Below are positions 1 through 7,925 of a stretch of 64,000 nucleotides of DNA, piece after piece. Numbering within the stretch: position 1 is the first letter of the stretch; each line of letters begins with the position of its first letter. The DNA is from Nonomuraea typhae (GTDB taxonomy: Bacteria; Actinomycetota; Actinomycetes; Streptosporangiales; Streptosporangiaceae). The stretch covers positions 558,001 to 622,000 of the forward strand of contig NZ_VRLV01000005.1 in the NCBI RefSeq assembly GCF_009760925.1, given 5' to 3'. The translations under genes and the position numbers were made by a program. The notes beneath the pieces were generated by a model. That model saw nothing but the letters and a program-made list of their open reading frames with translations, was not told where the DNA came from and did no database searches.

Positions 1-872
1 ATCTCGTCCTCCGCCTGGAAGGTGCGCACCCCGAACTGCTTGTGCTTCGACAGCTCGTGGAGGATGTCGCTGGCCGGGGTGATCGGGTAGGAGCCCAGGA
101 ACAACGGCAGTTTGGACTGCACGCTGGCCGCGATGAGGCCGTAGGCCAGCGCCTGGTTGCCCGAGATGTTGCGGTAGACGCCCGGCTCCAGCTTGGCCGG
201 CTTGATCTCGTAGGAGACCGAGAACGACTCGGTGGTCTCGCCGTAGTTCCAGCCCGCCTGGAAGGCCGCGATGTTCGCCTTGGCGATCTCGGGCTTCTTG
301 GCGAACTTCTGCTCCAGGAACGAGATCGTGTGCTCGGTGGGCCGGTGGTAGAGCCACGAGAGCAGGCCCAGCGCGAACATGTTCTTGGAGCGCTCGGCGT
401 CCTTCTTGGAGATGTCGAAGCCCTCGAGGGCCTTGACCGTGAGTGAGGTCAGCGGCACCGCGTGCACGCGCCACTCTGCCAGCGAGTCGTCCTCGAGCGG
501 GTTGCCGTCGTAGCCGACCTTCTGGAGGTTGCGCTTGGTGAACTCGTCGGTGTTGGCGATGATGTCCGCGCCCCGGGGAAGATCGCCGAGGTTGGCCTTG
601 AGCGCGGCAGGGTTCATCGCGACCAGGACATTAGGGGCATCACCCGGTGTGAGGATGTCGTGGTCGGCGAAGTGGAGCTGGAAGCTGGAAACCCCCGGCA
701 GGGTGCCCGCAGGGGCGCGGATCTCGGCGGGGAAGTTGGGCAACGTGGACAGGTCGTTGCCGAACTCCGCCGTGCCGGCGGTAAAGCGGTCACCGGTGAG
801 CTGCATGCCGTCGCCGGAGTCGCCGGCGAACCTGATGATCACGCGGTCGAGTTGCTGAACCTGCTTCGTCAC
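1..872 (-). CDS. korA: 2-oxoacid:ferredoxin oxidoreductase alpha subunit, 3' end outside window
   Basis: About 290 N-terminal residues are present; the gene runs off the left edge. It would be the alpha subunit of a KorAB-type enzyme that oxidatively decarboxylates 2-oxoglutarate (or a related 2-oxoacid) to the acyl-CoA and reduces ferredoxin. The GTG start at 872 follows GGAGGC. The N-terminus contains FAGDSGDGMQLTG, the gamma-domain signature of fused alpha subunits, and later GNQALAYG and FLGSYPITPASDILHEL, typical of the pyrimidine-binding alpha domain. The beta subunit should lie to the left. Its position next to a complex I cluster without an NADH module suggests that reduced ferredoxin may feed that complex, which is inference. 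Substrate choice cannot be settled here. Confidence 0.9.
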   Translation of the reverse strand, partial: MTKQVQQLDRVIIRFAGDSGDGMQLTGDRFTAGTAEFGNDLSTLPNFPAEIRAPAGTLPGVSSFQLHFADHDILTPGDAPNVLVAMNPAALKANLGDLPRGADIIANTDEFTKRNLQKVGYDGNPLEDDSLAEWRVHAVPLTSLTVKALEGFDISKKDAERSKNMFALGLLSWLYHRPTEHTISFLEQKFAKKPEIAKANIAAFQAGWNYGETTESFSVSYEIKPAKLEPGVYRNISGNQALAYGLIAASVQSKLPLFLGSYPITPASDILHELSKHKQFGVRTFQAEDE

Positions 873-1180
873 AACGCCTCCTTGTCCGGGGCGGTGCGTC
901 TTTGTGTGCCCTCGCTACGCTCGGTCACGAGTCCTCCTCGGCGCGCCGTTGCGCGGGAGTGGGCGCGGTCTCTGTTTCCATGCTAGATCCTCGGAAGGGT
1001 CAAGACGTTTCCTCGCCGCACAATGCGGGTAAACGCGATGAAAGTTAGGGGATGCGGGGGAGAACGACTACGGGTGACACAGCCCGGACGCGAGCCTGCA
1101 GAGATCGACGTGCAGGCGGGAGAAGAGGGCCGTTCGGGTCACGAGCGCCAACTATACGTCCCCCTCAACCGCCGGATACG
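873..1180. other. Intergenic region between korA and the deacetylase
   Basis: These 308 bases lie between two leftward genes and should hold the korA promoter and the end of the deacetylase transcript. I see no convincing protein, tRNA or strong hairpin here. A TTGACC hexamer on the minus strand near 1005 could be a -35 element, but no well-spaced -10 follows it. Confidence 0.5.
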
Positions 1181-2647
1181 TCAGGGGTTGGCTTCCGATT
1201 GCGCCGCCCCCGATAGGTACAAGCGTCCGGCCTGCATGCTTGCAGTACCGTACAACTCTGGAACGGTGACGAAGGTGTAACCCTTCCCGCGGAGTTTTTT
1301 GAGGATGTCCGGAACGGCGTCAACGGTTGTCCGGTGAATGTCGTGCATCAGGACGATGGCCCCGGGATGCGCCCCCTTGACGGCCCGCTTGGCCACGACG
1401 CCGGGCTTCCTGTCCTTCCAGTCGCGGGTGTCGACGTCCCAGTTCACCAGCGCCACCCCGAGCTCCTTGGCGACCGTTCTGACGTCTTTGCTCACCGCTC
1501 CGTACGGCGGGCGGACCAGCGTCGGGCGTTCACCGAGCGTAGCGGTCAACGCGTCCTGGGTCCGTCCGAGCGAATCCGTGATCTTGCTGCTGGACAACTT
1601 CGACAGATCCCGGTGCGCCCAGCTGTGGTTGCCGACCAGATGCCCCTCGTCGCTCATCCGGCGCAGGAGGTCGGGCCGGGCCGCGGCGTTGATGCCGACC
1701 GTGAAGAACGTTGCCCGCGCCCCCGCGTCGCGCAACATGTCCAGGAGCCGGCCCGTGTGCGGGCCCGGCCCGTCGTCGAAGGTGAGCGCCACGCACTTGA
1801 CCGTCGCGCAGTCCACCGTGCCCGCCAGGCTGCTGGTCGCCTCCGGGCTGTGCGTGGGCGTCATCTCCGGTGTGCTCCGCGGCGGCTCGGGGGCGGCCTC
1901 CCGCGCCGCCTCCCGTGCCCGCCGCCCGGCCTCCGACAGCAGCGGCTCCGCCTCGGCAGCCGGTACGGCTTCCGCCACCCTGCCCAGCGAGCAGGCGCCG
2001 ACCTGGCAGTCGTCGAACTCGACCACCAGATCGCCGTCGCGGTTGAAGGCCATGGAGTCGAACAGCTCGGGATCCGCGCCCACCTCGTAGCCGTCCTCTC
2101 CCAGCCCTCGGGCCGACAGGCGCTGCTTCACCTTCTCGGCCAGGATGCGCAGCGCCTCGCCGCCGCTCAGCAGTCCTGAGGAGGGAAACGCCTGCTTGGT
2201 CGGGCCGTCGTACCAGAAGGTGCGATTGGCGTTGCCCCAGTTGGCCCCGAAGAATTCCCCGGTGCGCAGCCGTACCGCGATGGTTGCGTCGGAGGCGACG
2301 GGCAGTTGCCAGTCCACGTTGAGCTCGGGGCGGGGGGCCGGCCCGTGCTTGGCGGTGGACTCGCGGAAGGCGCGCATCTGGCGCCGGGCCTCCTCGCGCA
2401 CCTTTTCGTTGAGGGGGTCGGCGCCGTCGATCTGGGGATAGGTGATGTGCACATATCTGCGGCCCGCGTCACCCTCGCTCAGCGTTTTGGTGACCAGCCC
2501 GTCGACGCGGGAGGGGTCCACGAAATCGATCTTCGTCGGCTCGGCGGGGACCGTGCGGTCGCCCTCGGGGGAGGCGGTGGCCATGCCGCAACCTGCGACG
2601 GATGCGGCAATTAGCGCGATTCCTCCGAAGAATCGCATTTTGGGCAT
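1181..2647 (-). CDS. Lipoprotein polysaccharide deacetylase with RsiV-like N-terminal domain
   Basis: A 488-residue exported lipoprotein predicted to remove N-acetyl groups from a cell-wall glycan. The signal peptide ends in the lipobox VAGC (Cys20). Residues about 40-240 resemble the DUF3298/RsiV-type domain (RRYVHITYPQI followed by an alpha/beta region). A Pro/Ala-rich linker (about 240-275) leads to a NodB-homology domain from about 280. NodB motifs are complete: TFDDGP (Asp291, Asp292), HSWAH (His341, His345), RPPYG (379-383) and LMHDIH (His435). The same domain order is known from Bacillus PdaC. The gene stands alone. Peptidoglycan is the likely substrate, but this is not proven by sequence. 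Confidence 0.88.
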   Translation of the reverse strand: MPKMRFFGGIALIAASVAGCGMATASPEGDRTVPAEPTKIDFVDPSRVDGLVTKTLSEGDAGRRYVHITYPQIDGADPLNEKVREEARRQMRAFRESTAKHGPAPRPELNVDWQLPVASDATIAVRLRTGEFFGANWGNANRTFWYDGPTKQAFPSSGLLSGGEALRILAEKVKQRLSARGLGEDGYEVGADPELFDSMAFNRDGDLVVEFDDCQVGACSLGRVAEAVPAAEAEPLLSEAGRRAREAAREAAPEPPRSTPEMTPTHSPEATSSLAGTVDCATVKCVALTFDDGPGPHTGRLLDMLRDAGARATFFTVGINAAARPDLLRRMSDEGHLVGNHSWAHRDLSKLSSSKITDSLGRTQDALTATLGERPTLVRPPYGAVSKDVRTVAKELGVALVNWDVDTRDWKDRKPGVVAKRAVKGAHPGAIVLMHDIHRTTVDAVPDILKKLRGKGYTFVTVPELYGTASMQAGRLYLSGAAQSEANP

Positions 2648-2777
2648 GCGAGCCAGGCTATGGGGGCCCTTTTCGCGTTTTACCTTCCCTTGGGAATCTT
2701 GGAGTCGAGCCTTTAGCGGGGTATGTACGTAATGGAGTTGCGTGCCTACGATGTGGTGGGTGTGGGATCAAGAACCG

Positions 2778-4106
2778 GTGACGGGGTTCCTTCAATCGAC
2801 TCTTCTTCAGCGCAAGCTCCATGACCTGGTGCCCGGCGGCGCCCATACCTACGCCCGCGGCGCCGACCAGTACCCCGAAGGCATGGCGCCGGTGCTCGTC
2901 CGCGGCAAGGGCGCCCGGGTCTGGGACGCCGACGGCAACCGCTTCGTCGAGTACGGCATGGGCCTGCGGTCGGTCACGCTCGGCCACGCCTACCAGCCGG
3001 TCCTCGACGCGGTCAGAGCCGTGCTCGACGACGGCCTCAGCTTCACCCGGCCCACCGAGCTGGAACTGCACGCGGCCGAGGACTTCCTCGCCCCGCTGCC
3101 CGGCGCCGACATGGTCAAGTTCGCCAAGAACGGCTCCGACGTCACCACCGCCGCCCTCCGGCTGGCCCGTGCCCACACCGGGCGCGACCTCGTGGCGATC
3201 TGCGAGCAGCCGTTCTTCTCCACCGACGACTGGTTCGTCGGCGCCCTCGACATGAACGCCGGCATCCCCGAGGCCACCAAACGGCAGACGCTGCGCTTCC
3301 CCTACAACGACCTCGGCGCGCTGGGCAGGCTCTTCGCCGAGCACCCCGGCCAGATCGCCTGCGTCATCATGGAAGCCGGCACCGCCATGGCCGAGCCCGA
3401 GCCCGGCTACCTCGAAGGCGTGCGCGCCCTGTGCACCGACCACGGCGCCGTCCTCGTCTTCGACGAGATGATCACCGGATTCCGCTGGTCCTACCCCGGC
3501 GCCCAGGAGCTGTACGGCGTCCGCCCCGACCTGTCCTGCTGGGGCAAGGGCATCGGCAACGGCTTCCCCGTCTCCGCCCTGACCGGCCGCCGCGAGCTCA
3601 TGGAACTCGGCGGCCTGCGCACCGACCGCCCCCGCGTCTTCCTGCTGTCGTCCACGCACGGCGCGGAAAGCGTCTCGCTGGCCGCCCTGCGCGCGGTGAT
3701 CCGCGCCTACGCGGAAAACGACCCCGTGGCCGTCATGGAGGAACGCGGCCGAGCCCTGGCCGACGGCGTCAACGAGGCCGCCCGCGACCTCGGCGTCGCC
3801 CCCCACGTCGAAGTGGTCGGCCGCCCCTCCTGCCTGATCTTCACCACCAGGGACCCCGACGGCCGGCCGTCCCAGGCGTTCCGCACGCTCTTCCTGCAGG
3901 AGCTCCTGCGCCGCGGCGTGCTGTGCCAGTCGTTCGTGGTCTCCGCCGCGCACACCCCCGAGGACATCGAGCTGACCGTCGAGGCCGCGCGCGCCGCCCT
4001 GATCGTGTACGGCAAGGCGCTGGAGGACGGCGTCGACCGCTTCCTGACCGGCGCTCCGGTGGCTCCCGCCCTGCGCAGTCACGCGGCTCCTCGCCGCCTG
4101 GGGTAG
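2778..4106 (+). CDS. Class III PLP aminotransferase, glutamate-1-semialdehyde aminomutase type
   Basis: About 442 residues. It is a fold-type I PLP enzyme of the glutamate-1-semialdehyde 2,1-aminomutase subfamily. PGGAHTYARG near the N-terminus, VFDEMITGFR (PLP-ring Asp) and CWGKGIGNGFP (Schiff-base Lys, about residue 257) are all intact. I prefer the GTG at 2778 because the family normally begins shortly before the PGGAHT motif; an ATG at 2742 in the same frame would add 12 residues. No other haem genes lie nearby, so it may act on another amino-ketone, for example in sugar or secondary metabolism. The gene ends 19 bases before nuoA, so it may be cotranscribed with the nuo genes. Confidence 0.85.
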   Translation: MTGFLQSTLLQRKLHDLVPGGAHTYARGADQYPEGMAPVLVRGKGARVWDADGNRFVEYGMGLRSVTLGHAYQPVLDAVRAVLDDGLSFTRPTELELHAAEDFLAPLPGADMVKFAKNGSDVTTAALRLARAHTGRDLVAICEQPFFSTDDWFVGALDMNAGIPEATKRQTLRFPYNDLGALGRLFAEHPGQIACVIMEAGTAMAEPEPGYLEGVRALCTDHGAVLVFDEMITGFRWSYPGAQELYGVRPDLSCWGKGIGNGFPVSALTGRRELMELGGLRTDRPRVFLLSSTHGAESVSLAALRAVIRAYAENDPVAVMEERGRALADGVNEAARDLGVAPHVEVVGRPSCLIFTTRDPDGRPSQAFRTLFLQELLRRGVLCQSFVVSAAHTPEDIELTVEAARAALIVYGKALEDGVDRFLTGAPVAPALRSHAAPRRLG

Positions 4107-4125
4107 CGGAGGTTACGATCAGCCC

Positions 4126-4497
4126 ATGGACGGCTACTACGGCAACTACGCTCTGGTCGCCGCGCTGCTGCTCATCGGCGTGATCATCGTGGCCGGCGCG
4201 CTGACGGCCAACCGCCTGCTGCGCCCCAGCCGGCCGACGCCCGAGAAACTGACCACCTACGAGTGCGGCGTCGACCCGGTCGGTGACGGCTGGGCGCAGT
4301 CGCAGATCCGCTATTACGTGTTCACGTACCTGTACGTGGTCTTCGCCGTGGACGCCGTCTTCCTGTTCCCGTGGGCGACGGTCTTCGCCGCCCCCGGCTA
4401 CGGCATGACGACGCTGGTGGAGATGTTCGTCTTCCTCGGCTTCATCGCCCTCGGCATCCTGTACGCCTGGCGCAAAAAGGTCCTCACCTGGACCTAG
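4126..4497 (+). CDS. nuoA: NADH-quinone oxidoreductase subunit A (second nuo cluster)
   Basis: A 123-residue membrane subunit of complex I with three predicted transmembrane segments (about 8-30, 66-88, 95-115). The loop TYECGVDPVG carries the conserved Cys-Gly of NuoA, and RYYVFTYLYVVFAVDAVFLFPW is the typical second helix with its acidic residue. GCGGAGG just upstream is a good ribosome binding site for the ATG. It is the first of the nuo genes here and is followed directly by nuoB. The subunit lines the quinone entry region together with NuoH and NuoJ. Confidence 0.95.
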   Translation: MDGYYGNYALVAALLLIGVIIVAGALTANRLLRPSRPTPEKLTTYECGVDPVGDGWAQSQIRYYVFTYLYVVFAVDAVFLFPWATVFAAPGYGMTTLVEMFVFLGFIALGILYAWRKKVLTWT

Positions 4498-4515
4498 TCC
4501 ACGCCCCGAGCAAGA

Positions 4516-5049
4516 ATGGTCCGCATGGCCGATCTTCCGATGCCCACCGTGGGTCCGATCTCCAGGTTGGCGCCCAAGCCCATGCGGTTCGTGCTCAACT
4601 GGGGGCGGCGGTATTCGCTGTGGGTCTTCAACTTCGGGCTGGCCTGCTGCGCGATCGAGTTCATCGCCACCTCGACGTCCCGGCACGACTTCATCAGGTT
4701 CGGCGTCATCCCGTTCGCCAACGGGCCGCGGCAGGCCGACCTGATGATCGTCTCCGGGACCGTCACGGACAAGATGGCGCCCGCCGTAAAACGGCTTTAT
4801 GAGCAGATGCCGGATCCCAAGTACGTGATCTCCTTCGGCGCCTGCTCCAACTCCGGCGGGCCGTACTGGGACTCCTACTGCGTGACCAACGGCGTCGACC
4901 AGATCATCCCCGTCGACGTCTACGTGCCCGGCTGCCCGCCGCGGCCGGAGGCGCTGCTCTACGGGATCATGAAGCTTCAGGAGAAGATCTCCGGGGAGAA
5001 ACTCAGCGAACGCTACATCTGGTCGCGCGCCCACGGGGAGGACACGTGA
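4516..5049 (+). CDS. nuoB: NADH-quinone oxidoreductase subunit B
   Basis: This 177-residue subunit binds the terminal [4Fe-4S] cluster N2 that reduces quinone. All four ligands are present: the tandem Cys44-Cys45 in GLACCAIEF, Cys110 in SFGACSNSGG and Cys140 in YVPGCPPRPE. It therefore looks functional. ATG at 4516 is used; a second in-frame ATG at 4525 is possible. The stop overlaps the nuoC GTG by four bases (GTGA), indicating translational coupling. NuoB needs NuoD to form the quinone site, yet no nuoD is found in this cluster. Confidence 0.96.
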   Translation: MVRMADLPMPTVGPISRLAPKPMRFVLNWGRRYSLWVFNFGLACCAIEFIATSTSRHDFIRFGVIPFANGPRQADLMIVSGTVTDKMAPAVKRLYEQMPDPKYVISFGACSNSGGPYWDSYCVTNGVDQIIPVDVYVPGCPPRPEALLYGIMKLQEKISGEKLSERYIWSRAHGEDT

Positions 5050-5576
5050 GCTTCGAGTCCTGGGGCGAGCGCGCCCGGGTCAGCGAGACGTTCGGCGAGC
5101 GCACGGCCGACGTGGCCGCCGGCGACTGGATCGAGGCGCTCACCCACGCCCGCGACGAACTCGGCTACGAGTTCTTCGACTGGCTGACCGGCGTCGACGA
5201 CCCGCCCGAGGGCTTCCACGTCGTCGCCCACCTCTACAACCCCGCCGAGCGCGCCCGTCTGCTCGTGCGCACCTGGGTGCCCCGCGCCGAACCCCGGCTC
5301 GCCTCGGCCGTCGGCGTCTACCGCGGCGCCAACTGGCACGAGCGCGAGACGTACGAGATGTTCGGCGTCGTCTTCGACGGTCACCCCAACCTGGTGCCGC
5401 TGCTTCTGCCCGACGGCTTCGAAGGGCACCCGCTGCGCAAGGACTTCGTCCTGGCCGCCCGCGTCGCCAAGGTCTGGCCAGGCGCCAAGGAACCCGGCGA
5501 GTCCGGGCACGGCTCGCCCAGCCGCCGCAAGACCCTGCCGCCCGGAGTACCCGCCGACTGGGGCACGTCCGACTGA
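5046..5576 (+). CDS. nuoC: NADH-quinone oxidoreductase subunit C (30 kDa type)
   Basis: 176 residues of the complex I 30-kDa family. The signature runs NWHERETYEMFGVVFDGHPNL and then the HPLRKDF motif, both complete. The C-terminus (about 145-176) is a short basic, Pro-rich tail. In many bacteria NuoC is fused to or directly followed by NuoD. Here it stops at 176 residues and the next gene is nuoH, so the 49-kDa subunit is absent. GTG start overlaps nuoB; nuoH begins 18 bases downstream after a GGAG site. Confidence 0.93.
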   Translation: MSFESWGERARVSETFGERTADVAAGDWIEALTHARDELGYEFFDWLTGVDDPPEGFHVVAHLYNPAERARLLVRTWVPRAEPRLASAVGVYRGANWHERETYEMFGVVFDGHPNLVPLLLPDGFEGHPLRKDFVLAARVAKVWPGAKEPGESGHGSPSRRKTLPPGVPADWGTSD

Positions 5577-5594
5577 TCCCTTGGAGATGGCCCG

Positions 5595-6536
5595 ATGCTC
5601 GACGTGATCCTGCGCTTCGCCGTCATCCTCGCCGTGTTCCTGCTCCTGCCGCTGATCATCGGGCAGACCGAGCACAAGGTCATGGCCCACATGCAGTCGC
5701 GGCTCGGGCCCATGTACGCCGGCGGCTTCCACGGCTGGGCGCAGCTCATCGCCGACGGGGTCAAGTTCGCCCAGAAAGAGGACGTCATCCCGGCCGCGGC
5801 CGACCGCCGCATCTTCATGATCGCACCCGGCGTGGCGCTCGTGCCGTACCTCGTCGTCCTGATCGTCATCCCGGTCGACCGCAACGGCTTCGGCGTCAAC
5901 CTCGATCTCGGCCTGTTCTTCGTGCTCGCCGTCATGGGAATCGGGGTCCTCGGCTCGATCATGGCCGGGTGGGCCTCGGCCAACAAGTACTCCGTGCTCG
6001 GCGGCATGCGCTCGGCCGCCCAGCTCATGTCGTACGAGCTGCCGCTCGTCCTGGCCGCCTCCTCCGTGGCGATGGCCGCCGGGACGCTGTCGCTGCCCGG
6101 GATCCTGGAGCAGTGGCAGTGGTGGTGGCTGCCCTGGCAGGCCGTCGGCGGCTTCGTCTTCTTCGTGGCCGGGCTCGCCGAGCTGCGGCGTCCGCCGTTC
6201 GACATGCCGATCGCCGAGTCCGAGATCATCATGGGGCCGATGACCGAGTACACCGGGATGCGGTTCGCCCTGTTCATGCTCTCCGAGTACGTCGGGATCG
6301 TGGTGCTGTCGTTCCTCACCACCGTGTTGTTCCTGGGCGGGTGGCACGGGCCGTTCCTCCCTGGGTGGATGTGGACGCTGCTCAAGGTGTTCCTGCTGGC
6401 CTTTGTCGTGATCTGGTTGCGGGTGAGCTTTCCCCGGCTGCGTGAGGACCAGTTGCAGAAGCTTGCGTGGGTGGGGCTGGTGCCCCTGGCCCTGGGGCAA
6501 CTGGCGTTGACGGGGGTCGTCAAGGTATTGCTCTGA
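5595..6536 (+). CDS. nuoH: NADH-quinone oxidoreductase subunit H
   Basis: A 313-residue integral membrane subunit with eight or more helices that forms the quinone chamber floor. Conserved family motifs are visible: HKVMAHMQSRLGPMYAGGFHGWAQ split over the first loop, and ELRRPPFDMPIAESEI, the acidic quinone loop. The gene starts with ATG after TTGGAGATGGCCC. Its stop is separated by one base from the following ATG of the unknown Gly-Ser linker protein, which implies coupled translation. Confidence 0.96.
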   Translation: MLDVILRFAVILAVFLLLPLIIGQTEHKVMAHMQSRLGPMYAGGFHGWAQLIADGVKFAQKEDVIPAAADRRIFMIAPGVALVPYLVVLIVIPVDRNGFGVNLDLGLFFVLAVMGIGVLGSIMAGWASANKYSVLGGMRSAAQLMSYELPLVLAASSVAMAAGTLSLPGILEQWQWWWLPWQAVGGFVFFVAGLAELRRPPFDMPIAESEIIMGPMTEYTGMRFALFMLSEYVGIVVLSFLTTVLFLGGWHGPFLPGWMWTLLKVFLLAFVVIWLRVSFPRLREDQLQKLAWVGLVPLALGQLALTGVVKVLL

Positions 6537-6537
6537 C

Positions 6538-7704
6538 ATGTCCCCACATGAACTCCGCGCCCGCCCGCCGGCTGAGACCATCCTGACCTGGGACTCCGGC
6601 GTGCTTGTCGTTTCCGCGCCCTCGGGGTCCCGGTCTCTGCGGGGGGTTGGCGGGTTGCTGCACTACCGCTACGAGCAGAGCGTCCTGGACGTCCGGAGCA
6701 GGGCTCCGGTCTTCGACCATCACGTCGACGGGCTGGCCGTGCTGGATGCGGCCGGGCTGGTGCTGGTCGAACTGCCGGGGGAGTGGGCGGCGGAGGAGGT
6801 CGCCGCCTTCTGCGAGACGACCGGGCTGGCGCATCACCCGGCGCTGGACGCCTTCTCGCCGCGGGTCCGCGCCGCGCTGTCCGTCCGGGCGCCTGGGTGG
6901 TGCCGGATGACCGGGGTACGGCCCGGCCCGCCTGCCCGGTGGCGGAAGCCGGTGGCCGTCGGGCTGGGGGTGGTGGCGCTGGCTGCCATGGCTTACCTGG
7001 CTTCGACGGGGTCGTGGGTTGTGTGGCGGGGGTTTGCCACCTTGGGGCGGCTTTTGGTGGAGTTTGTGGAGGTTAAGTGGCTGGTGTTCTTGTTCAGCCC
7101 GTTGCTGCTCCTGCTCGCGCCGGTCCGGGAGCGGCTGACCCGGCGTAGCCTGCGCAAGGGGGTGGTCGTGGGGTCTGCGGGCGGGCGTCATCTTCGGGTG
7201 TCGTCGGGGGTTTTGTATATCCATCGGGGGGCGCAGCGGCTGGCGTCCCTTCTCATCGCGCCGGAGGCGTTTCCTGCGGGTGAGCTGTCCGGTGGATCCG
7301 GTGCTTCTGGAGGGTCCGGTGCCTCCGAGGGGTCCGGTGCTTCAGGGGGGTCCGGTGCTTCTGGAGGGTCCGGTGCTTCAGGGGGGTCCGGTGCTTCAGG
7401 TGGTTCGGGGACCCAGGGGCACGACGCCGTGGCGGCCCCGCGGGCGGTCGGCTTGCCCTTGACCAAACCCCGCAGCGGGTATGCCGGTCGTGCCGCGCGT
7501 CTCCTTCTCTACCGGCATGAGGACCTGGCCGGTCTCGTCGTGCTGTCCGTCAGCGGCCGCCCCATCCACCACATTCCCGGGCCGTGGTCGCCCGAGCACG
7601 TCAACCGGTTCGCCGACCTGCACGGATTCCCGCTGGAGGTCCGTAACCTGGCGCGCGAGGAGTACTTTTCCCTGACCACGCAGTCCATCGACGCCACACC
7701 CTGA
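6538..7704 (+). CDS. Unknown membrane protein with Gly/Ser/Ala linker, embedded in nuo cluster
   Basis: 388 residues and no family that I recognise. Layout: a soluble N-terminal part (1-130), a first membrane helix (about 138-156), a second (about 180-196), then a basic segment RRSLRK and a short globular stretch. A 42-residue tract of GGSGAS-type repeats (251-292) follows, then a C-terminal globular part (300-388) ending in YFSLTTQSIDATP. Both ends of the chain would face the same side. The N- and C-terminal parts each contain a phrase like LLxYRxE followed by LAVL or LVVLSV and then a PG-W segment (LPGEW, IPGPW), so they may be diverged copies of one domain. The gene starts one base after nuoH. 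It is not NuoD, since none of that family's motifs occur. A role in complex I assembly is speculation. Confidence 0.75.
   Translation: MSPHELRARPPAETILTWDSGVLVVSAPSGSRSLRGVGGLLHYRYEQSVLDVRSRAPVFDHHVDGLAVLDAAGLVLVELPGEWAAEEVAAFCETTGLAHHPALDAFSPRVRAALSVRAPGWCRMTGVRPGPPARWRKPVAVGLGVVALAAMAYLASTGSWVVWRGFATLGRLLVEFVEVKWLVFLFSPLLLLLAPVRERLTRRSLRKGVVVGSAGGRHLRVSSGVLYIHRGAQRLASLLIAPEAFPAGELSGGSGASGGSGASEGSGASGGSGASGGSGASGGSGASGGSGTQGHDAVAAPRAVGLPLTKPRSGYAGRAARLLLYRHEDLAGLVVLSVSGRPIHHIPGPWSPEHVNRFADLHGFPLEVRNLAREEYFSLTTQSIDATP
7288..7413 (+). repeat. 18-bp coding minisatellite (GGSGAS repeats)
   Basis: About seven tandem copies of an 18-bp unit of the type GGGGGGTCCGGTGCTTCA encode a flexible Gly-Ser-Ala linker within the 6538-7704 gene. 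Copies differ mainly at silent positions and one unit has GAG for GGG. Replication slippage probably changes the copy number without shifting frame. Confidence 0.85.
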
Positions 7705-7734
7705 GCCGCCTGCCATCCACGCCCGGCCGCCGGG

Positions 7735-7885
7735 TCCACGGAGGCGTCGGCCGTACCTCCGGACCCACACCCGTTGAGGCGCCGGCCGTTCCCCTGGGCG
7801 CCTCCCCCTGAGACGCCGCCGTACCCCAGGCGCCTCCCGCTGAGGCGCCGCCGTACCCCGGACCTCCCCCTGAGGCGCATACCAC
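7735..7885. repeat. Degenerate direct repeats of TGAGGCGCCGCCGTACCCC type
   Basis: Between the linker protein and the kinase gene there are about five imperfect copies of a GC-rich unit such as TGAGGCGCCGCCGTACCCC, spaced roughly 30-40 bases apart and ending in TGAGGCGCATACC. No gene is evident. The copies are not identical and have no unique spacers, so this is not a CRISPR array. Confidence 0.6.
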
Positions 7886-7925
7886 TACGGCCCGCCCCGA
7901 GAGGCGATCGGTTTCCCGAGAGGCG

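Noticed and set aside
1023..1280. Small open frame in the gap before the deacetylase
   Set aside because: Overlaps the end of the deacetylase on the other strand, has no ribosome site and no recognisable sequence.
5013..6581. Long open frame of 522 codons antisense to nuoB, nuoC and nuoH
   Set aside because: Composition is His/Gln/Arg/Gly-rich without any domain; it mirrors conserved nuo genes and is a product of high third-position GC.
7288..7413. Tandem repeats considered as CRISPR or mobile element end
   Set aside because: Units are contiguous, in frame with a gene and without spacers; they encode a Gly-Ser linker.
6538..7704. Unknown gene considered as a diverged nuoD
   Set aside because: It has membrane helices and none of the 49-kDa subunit motifs; NuoD is soluble and about 400 residues of conserved sequence.
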